Positions 59,180-64,000 of a stretch of 64,000 bases of DNA are shown here, in pieces (the first letter of the stretch is position 1; every line of letters begins with the position of its first letter). Position numbers and translations under genes: made by a program. The DNA is from Pachyseris speciosa. Lineage: Eukaryota > Cnidaria > Anthozoa > Scleractinia > Pachyseridae. The notes under the pieces are model-generated. The model ran no database searches. It had not been told where the DNA came from and saw only the letters and a program-made list of their open reading frames with translations. The stretch lies in the NCBI GenBank assembly GCA_016490735.1, contig JAEMWC010001591.1, forward strand, positions 23,501-87,500, in the 5' to 3' direction.

Positions 59180-60487
59180 TCAAGATGACAATTTTAGTTC
59201 AAACGCTTGAATGCGATTGTTTTCCAAATCACACGCTACAATTCTGCCATTACTTAAATTAGCAACAGACATTGGACTATTAAATTCTCCTAAGCTGCTG
59301 CCTTTTGTTCCAAACTTGCTAACAAACCTGCCATTCAGATCAGACACCTGTATTCTGTGATTGTTCCTGTCACACACCATCAAGTGTTTCGACTTGGTCA
59401 CAGACAAACAACGGGGGTTATTAAACTCACCATCCCCTCCCCCCTGCTGCCCGAACTTATACTGAAATTTACCCTCCCCGCTTAACACTTTCATGCAGTG
59501 TTCACCTCCGACTGACACTATGGGTTTTCTATCACACTGACCACAGTGGACAGGAAAACTAAAAGAACCAGGCCCACCTATCTTGCTTACAAACTTACCA
59601 TCGGGTGTAAAGATTTTAATCAGTTTGTTAAAGCTATCAGCAACAATAATGTTACCTTTGGCATCCAATGATAAACCCAAGAACAAGAGAGCTGACTATC
59701 AGGGTCTCCTTTCTCACCAAATTCACCCATGTATTTACCCTCCCTGCATATCCCACGAGGATCATTAAATTCTCCCTGCCTGGTACCATACCGAACAAAG
59801 GAATTTAAATAATTCCAACCCCTGTCGAAGATCTGAACCCTGTTGTTGCAGTTGTCAGTTACTGCTATCTCATCCGTGTTACTCACTGCCACCCCCTAAG
59901 GATTGTTAAACATTCCTATAGAGGAACCTCACTTCCCAAAGGAAAAAAAAAGGTCAGTGAACGGCAATGGTTTTCCTGACATACTCTGAGAGCAAGCTCC
60001 CTGCTCCGATGAAAAATAGCGAGAGGCTTCCGGGAAGGAGAGTGCCCCCCGCTATTTTTCCCCCAGAGAAGAAAGATTCGCGGAGCTGACAGCCTGCTCA
60101 CGGGCTTTTACTAGCAAATCATAAGGACTACCAAAAACGAGTTGCCCGTTTACCTTAACGCTAATTGAATATCTGCCTTGATCTCTGGGACAGTAGCTAA
60201 TCTCATATTGTCCAGTGTTGTTATCGTGTATTTGCACTCCCATTTTGCAATCTTTCTTTTGCTCGTCTTCGATCCCAACAGTCACAAGATCATTTTTGTT
60301 GTAACGCGTGGTTTTCTCATAGTCTTTCGTGATTAAATTAAACTTTGACTCAACTCCAGAAAAAGCTTCGTTCAGTCCTTTGCCGTCCGCGATTGATTGG
60401 CTTGGTTTTGTTCGGTGCGGTATCTCTAAGGACCCCATTTCTTTGCTGGTGACAGTGTCTAACAACTCAGTTTGATTTTGAACGAAA
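59180..60487 (-). pseudogene. TRIM-NHL pseudogene 4, 5'-truncated by a mobile element
   Basis: Readable from late coiled coil (LLDTVTSKEMGSLEIPHRTK) through the filamin domain, linker and NHL repeats to FELKLSS-stop. Lesions: a frameshift in the linker near 60060-60100; a TAG replacing Trp in NPWGVAVS (near 59896); a 63-bp in-frame deletion that removes the core of NHL blade 2 (near 59747); and a further frame change near 59690. At 60487 the gene stops at TTAAGAGGCAGTCCCGC, the left end of the unclassified element. RING, B-boxes and most of the coiled coil are absent from the rest of the window. Confidence 0.92.
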
Positions 60488-61616
60488 ATTAAGAGGCAGT
60501 CCCGCTAAAAGCGGTCCTCTCGACTTGGCGACCAAAAAAAGTTTTCCTTTATTTTTTGACCATGAAAAGGGTTTGGTACACATGTTTAAAAAATGCTATA
60601 ATTATTTTCCAATTCTTTATTTTTGCGCCGCCACAGGCCCAAATTTATTTTTGGCTCACCTGCCCGAACTGATAGCGATCGAAAGTGTAACTTTCACAGA
60701 TTTTGTCAAGCACGCTCTGACAGCAAAAATCTAGCTCACTGAATTCTATTTTGCTACAAGTTACAAGGTGTATTCAGTTAGTTCACAGACAAAATGTAGA
60801 AACTTAAAGAAAATCTTACGCATTCCAGCGTGATTAGAAGACACCCTTCTCTTGAGCCTTAATTTGCATATCGAAAACCAACCAAATGAAAGGAAAGAAA
60901 TCTCAAAAGTTTGGTCTAAAATCGTGGTAAAAAAACCACATCAGAGCAAAGTCTATACTCCAATGAACTGGTATATCGCTTCAAACCGGCGGGTATCACC
61001 TTAGCTTCCACACACCACGAGCTCAAAATTGACGAAAATCCATGTGTTTACATAATTATCGTTGGTGTCAAAGTCATTTGCATAATTCTAAAAATCGGCG
61101 AAAAGATATTTTTTTCCCGTTCAGATACTTTTACTGGCCTTCTAAACAATCAGCCTTAACTTCCTTTAATGATTGTATGCAATGGAAATCTTGTGTTGTG
61201 GTAAAAAGCTGAATAAACGTAATCAGTCTTTATGGCTTGCGAGACCCACAAAGTAAACATTGGCGGTTGTAAGTAGTCTATTGAATAAATTTCGTTAATT
61301 CACGTTGTGAACCACGAGATGGAAAATATCAAATTCTAAAGTTAAAGTTTTGCAATTTGGTAATTGTAGATATTATATGCATCTTGAGGGGACACACAAA
61401 CATAAAATACATTATGCTAATAATTTTGAAACAACAACATGCAAACATACACTCACGGCCTGCCCACGGAGAAAATGCTCTGAATGCTTCCAGCAAACAC
61501 AAGCGACCCTATTCAATGGCACTACTTTCTGCAATTTTCTTTCTATCATTGATGGTTTTCATGCGGCTACGGTCTTCAAAGTTTCCAAGCTACAAACTCA
61601 ACATCGCGGACCGTTA
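60488..61616 (+). mobile_element. Unclassified interspersed element, copy D (inserted in TRIM pseudogene 4)
   Basis: About 95% similar by eye to copy A over 7629-8760, in the same orientation. It is broken at GCGGACCGTTATA, where copy A continues for another 250 bp. Since the missing TRIM 5' half does not reappear beyond it, insertion was followed by deletion or rearrangement. Confidence 0.8.
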
Positions 61617-63240
61617 TAATATATATATTTAGCCAAGCCTAAAAGCGGAGCTCCAAAAGCATTCTTTTTCTACTGGCATTTACATATAGTCTGCTTGTCA
61701 TATCACCCATCTGACCTCACTCAAGCTACAGACCCAATGCTGTAGAAAATAGTATGGAAAGGTGATCTGAGCCAGTGGCATAGTGGATTTGGACCCCACA
61801 TGGATTTGCACCCTCCAGTCCAGATCTGCTTGTGGATCAGATTTGGACCCCTTAGTCCAGAACTGCTAGCAGATATGAATCCCCTTTTACGGATTTGGAC
61901 CCCCACCCCTCCTAAAATCAAGCGTTCTATTGAGTAAGGTAATAAAAATTCCTTTCCAAACTGAGTTTGGAGATGTTAAAAAAGCAAAATAAAAATATTG
62001 AGGTAGGTTTTTTTAAAAATAATCTTTAATACCTTGTGTAAAAAAGAACTTGCAACGCTAGTTTTCATCTATAAAGTTTTAAAACAAAACATTTCTTAAC
62101 ATCTTAGAGCAATACCTAAGGACAGGTCTGTTTCCCCGTTCAACTGTAGACACCTTAGTTACATACTTAGCTACTTAGGTATGGTTTAGAGCCACTAGAA
62201 ATTGGTGGAGAAGCCTGGTGATTGCTCCTTGGAATCAGTATCACATCAGATATATAGTGATTCAGATCATCACTTCATAATGAATGCTATTTCAAATATC
62301 CACAGCCTCCCATGAGACAGTCAGAAATCAGAAATTGTGTATCCTCTGGATATATGTATGCCTCACAAAAATTATGAAAGAAAGATACATGGAAATCAAT
62401 AAAAATATTTAGATGCCATGAATTAAGACCAAGATATTTCTTTTGATCAATTACTTCTTGACCTTACTATCACAAAAAAAACTGCTTGCTAACATTAAGC
62501 TCATCACTCAATGCACCTACAGTGTTTTCAAAAAGAAATCCAGCTGCTCTTCTGGCCAGTTAAGTGCAAGACCAAACAACTTGATAATAATATATTGGGC
62601 ATTTGGTTGATACCACTATCAAGGTGATTCATCAAAGCAAAAGTGCTGGAAATCTGTGTTAGCCATCTTAACTTGATCTTAACATACTTAATCAAACATC
62701 AGAGATTCCATTAAACATTAATGCCAAATGTCATTCAAACATCCCACAAGATTGGTGTGACCAGCTACTAATAAAATTAATTGAAAGACTGTATGCAGGC
62801 GAAGGAAGTACAAAGGATGTGTACATTGATGAGAAAGAGCTTACTTTAAGTTTAATTTTAAGTTTTAAGTTTAATAATACTTTGTCATGCGAATACAACT
62901 AAGTTGATACAAAACAAAAAAGTGCATGACTGGAGAATAATTGGGAGAAACTAAATTCCCATACAAAGAATATTATCTAAAACGTGGCCCAAAGCTAACC
63001 TAATCAAATTAAATCAAATACTTGTCTCTTACAAGTCACCCCTGATTTGAGATTGAGACTAAAAATTATGAAGTAATCCAAAGCAAACCTAATTAAATTA
63101 CATACTTGTCACTCACAAGCTACATCTGATTTAAAATTGACACTAATAATGTAATAGATAGGACTTAAAACTGCTTAAAGAAGGTGCATGCATGATATTC
63201 GATGGAACACCATTCCAGTCTGTTATGTAGCGATTAAAAA
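61617..63240. other. Intergenic DNA with a short GGATTTGGACCCC repeat
   Basis: Between 61780 and 61910, GGATTTGGACCCC or a close variant appears four times, alternating with AGTCCAGA. The phrase TATATATTTAGCCAAGCCTA at 61620 recurs at 63262 as TATATTTAGCCACGCCAAGC. No genes are seen. Confidence 0.45.
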
Positions 63241-63394
63241 AAGAAAAGCTGAAGGCCATATATATATTTAGCCACGCCAAGCCTAGAATCGGAGCTGCAC
63301 ACTCTCACCGAGCAACTTCGCAAGAGTTTATTTGGGCCAGTTTAATTTGTGTCCAAAAAAATTGAGCAGGGAAAACGAAGAGTTTTCGATAGTA

Positions 63395-63432
63395 AACGTT
63401 TGCAAAAAAAAAAAAAAAGAAAAAAAAAGACA
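63395..63432. repeat. A-rich homopolymer tract
   Basis: A tract interrupted by single Gs, possibly the tail of a retroelement. Confidence 0.7.
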
Positions 63433-63524
63433 GACATTCTTGAGTCCTAACTACTTTCAGATGAAAGCGTAAAGGGATTCAAAGCGGATCAAAAAATTTA
63501 AACCAAAACAAAACAAAAACACTA

Positions 63525-63955
63525 CAAGCGAACAAAGTACGATGCCGGCGAGTTTTTGCTCGAAGAAGGAGAAGGTGGAGAAATTAAACAAGACTAGCTA
63601 GTAATTAAAATAGCTTGTACTGATAAAGCTAGGAAAATCGGTATTTATTTTGACATAAATGCCCCTAGAAAAGAAAAGAAATTGTACGAACTCTTCGTTT
63701 ACAGCAGTCAACAGGTTGACCGCGGTTCAGAAACAATAGAACAACAAATATATTACAAGAAAACAAAGTACAATACGAATAATATTTCTTCGAAGATTCT
63801 TGGAGAAGGTGGAGAAATTAGACCAGTAACAAAACTATCTTGTATTAAGCTAGAAAAATTGCTTAGCAAATTTGACATAAATGTCCGTAGAAAAGACAAA
63901 AAAGAGGTCCGCACCTGATCGTTTAGAGCAGTCAACAGGAATCACTGAGACAGCA
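63525..63955 (+). repeat. Two diverged tandem units, about 240 bp, with protein-like reading
   Basis: AACAAAGTAC begins both units (63531 and 63762). Both contain GGAGAAGGTGGAGAAATTA, a GCTAG(A)AAAAT block, TTTGACATAAATG.CC, and end CAGCAGTCAACAGG / GAGCAGTCAACAGG. The second unit reads LGEGGEIRPVTKLSCIKLEK then LLSKFDINVRRKDKK. The first has the matching frame with a stop after GEGGEIKQD. It may be a fragment of a modular transposon ORF. I do not recognise the family. Confidence 0.55.
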
Positions 63956-64000
63956 ATCACTCGGAATGCGACAGAGCTGAATAATAGAGCCACTTCCCAC

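Overview
The window looks like nuclear DNA of an anthozoan cnidarian, most probably a stony coral. This is an inference from three things: an AT-rich genome with sparse coding exons; a head-to-tail family of intronless TRIM-NHL genes of the expanded cnidarian type; and many short inverted-repeat elements plus a tRNA-headed SINE that I recognise as typical of coral assemblies. No bacterial operons, phage, CRISPR arrays or rRNA are present.

The main content is an array of RING/B-box/coiled-coil/filamin/NHL (TRIM2/3/71-type) genes, all on the minus strand. One copy is intact (2745-5228). A second (36279-38674) is complete apart from one missing base in a C run. Two are clear pseudogenes: 42558-44937, with several stops and frameshifts, and 59180-60487, whose 5' end is cut off by a transposable element. 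At least five shorter relics lie at 45967-46045, 46192-46407, 50107-50612, 52050-52301 and 58138-58214. Each unit carries the same roughly 0.8-kb 3' flank and a recognisable 5' leader, so whole units were duplicated. Orphan leaders at 45.0-45.8, 47.15 and 55.1 kb mark further lost copies.

Two other host genes are partly visible. On the plus strand, exons at 18493-19059 (an E/R-rich, in-frame minisatellite) and 19629-19738 (a CCHC zinc knuckle) join in phase, but the first contains a TAG. On the minus strand, exons at 30048-30420 and 29638-29762 join in phase 0 and resemble the S/P-rich and coiled-coil C-terminus of WAC.

The rest is repeats. There are four copies of an unclassified element (7.6, 16.2, 23.5, 60.5 kb); SINE fragments (15.3, 29.2-29.6, 35.4 kb); inverted-repeat MITEs, several with clear target-site duplications (20.7, 29.4, 46.7 kb); a 1.7-kb transposon with 9-bp duplications that carries a dead LINE (47.98-49.66 kb); a 490-bp tandem duplication (56.8-57.75 kb); and many microsatellites. 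Long stretches (roughly 10.3-14.8, 21.6-23.1, 25.5-29.2, 31.3-35.2 and 61.7-63.2 kb) hold nothing I can assign.
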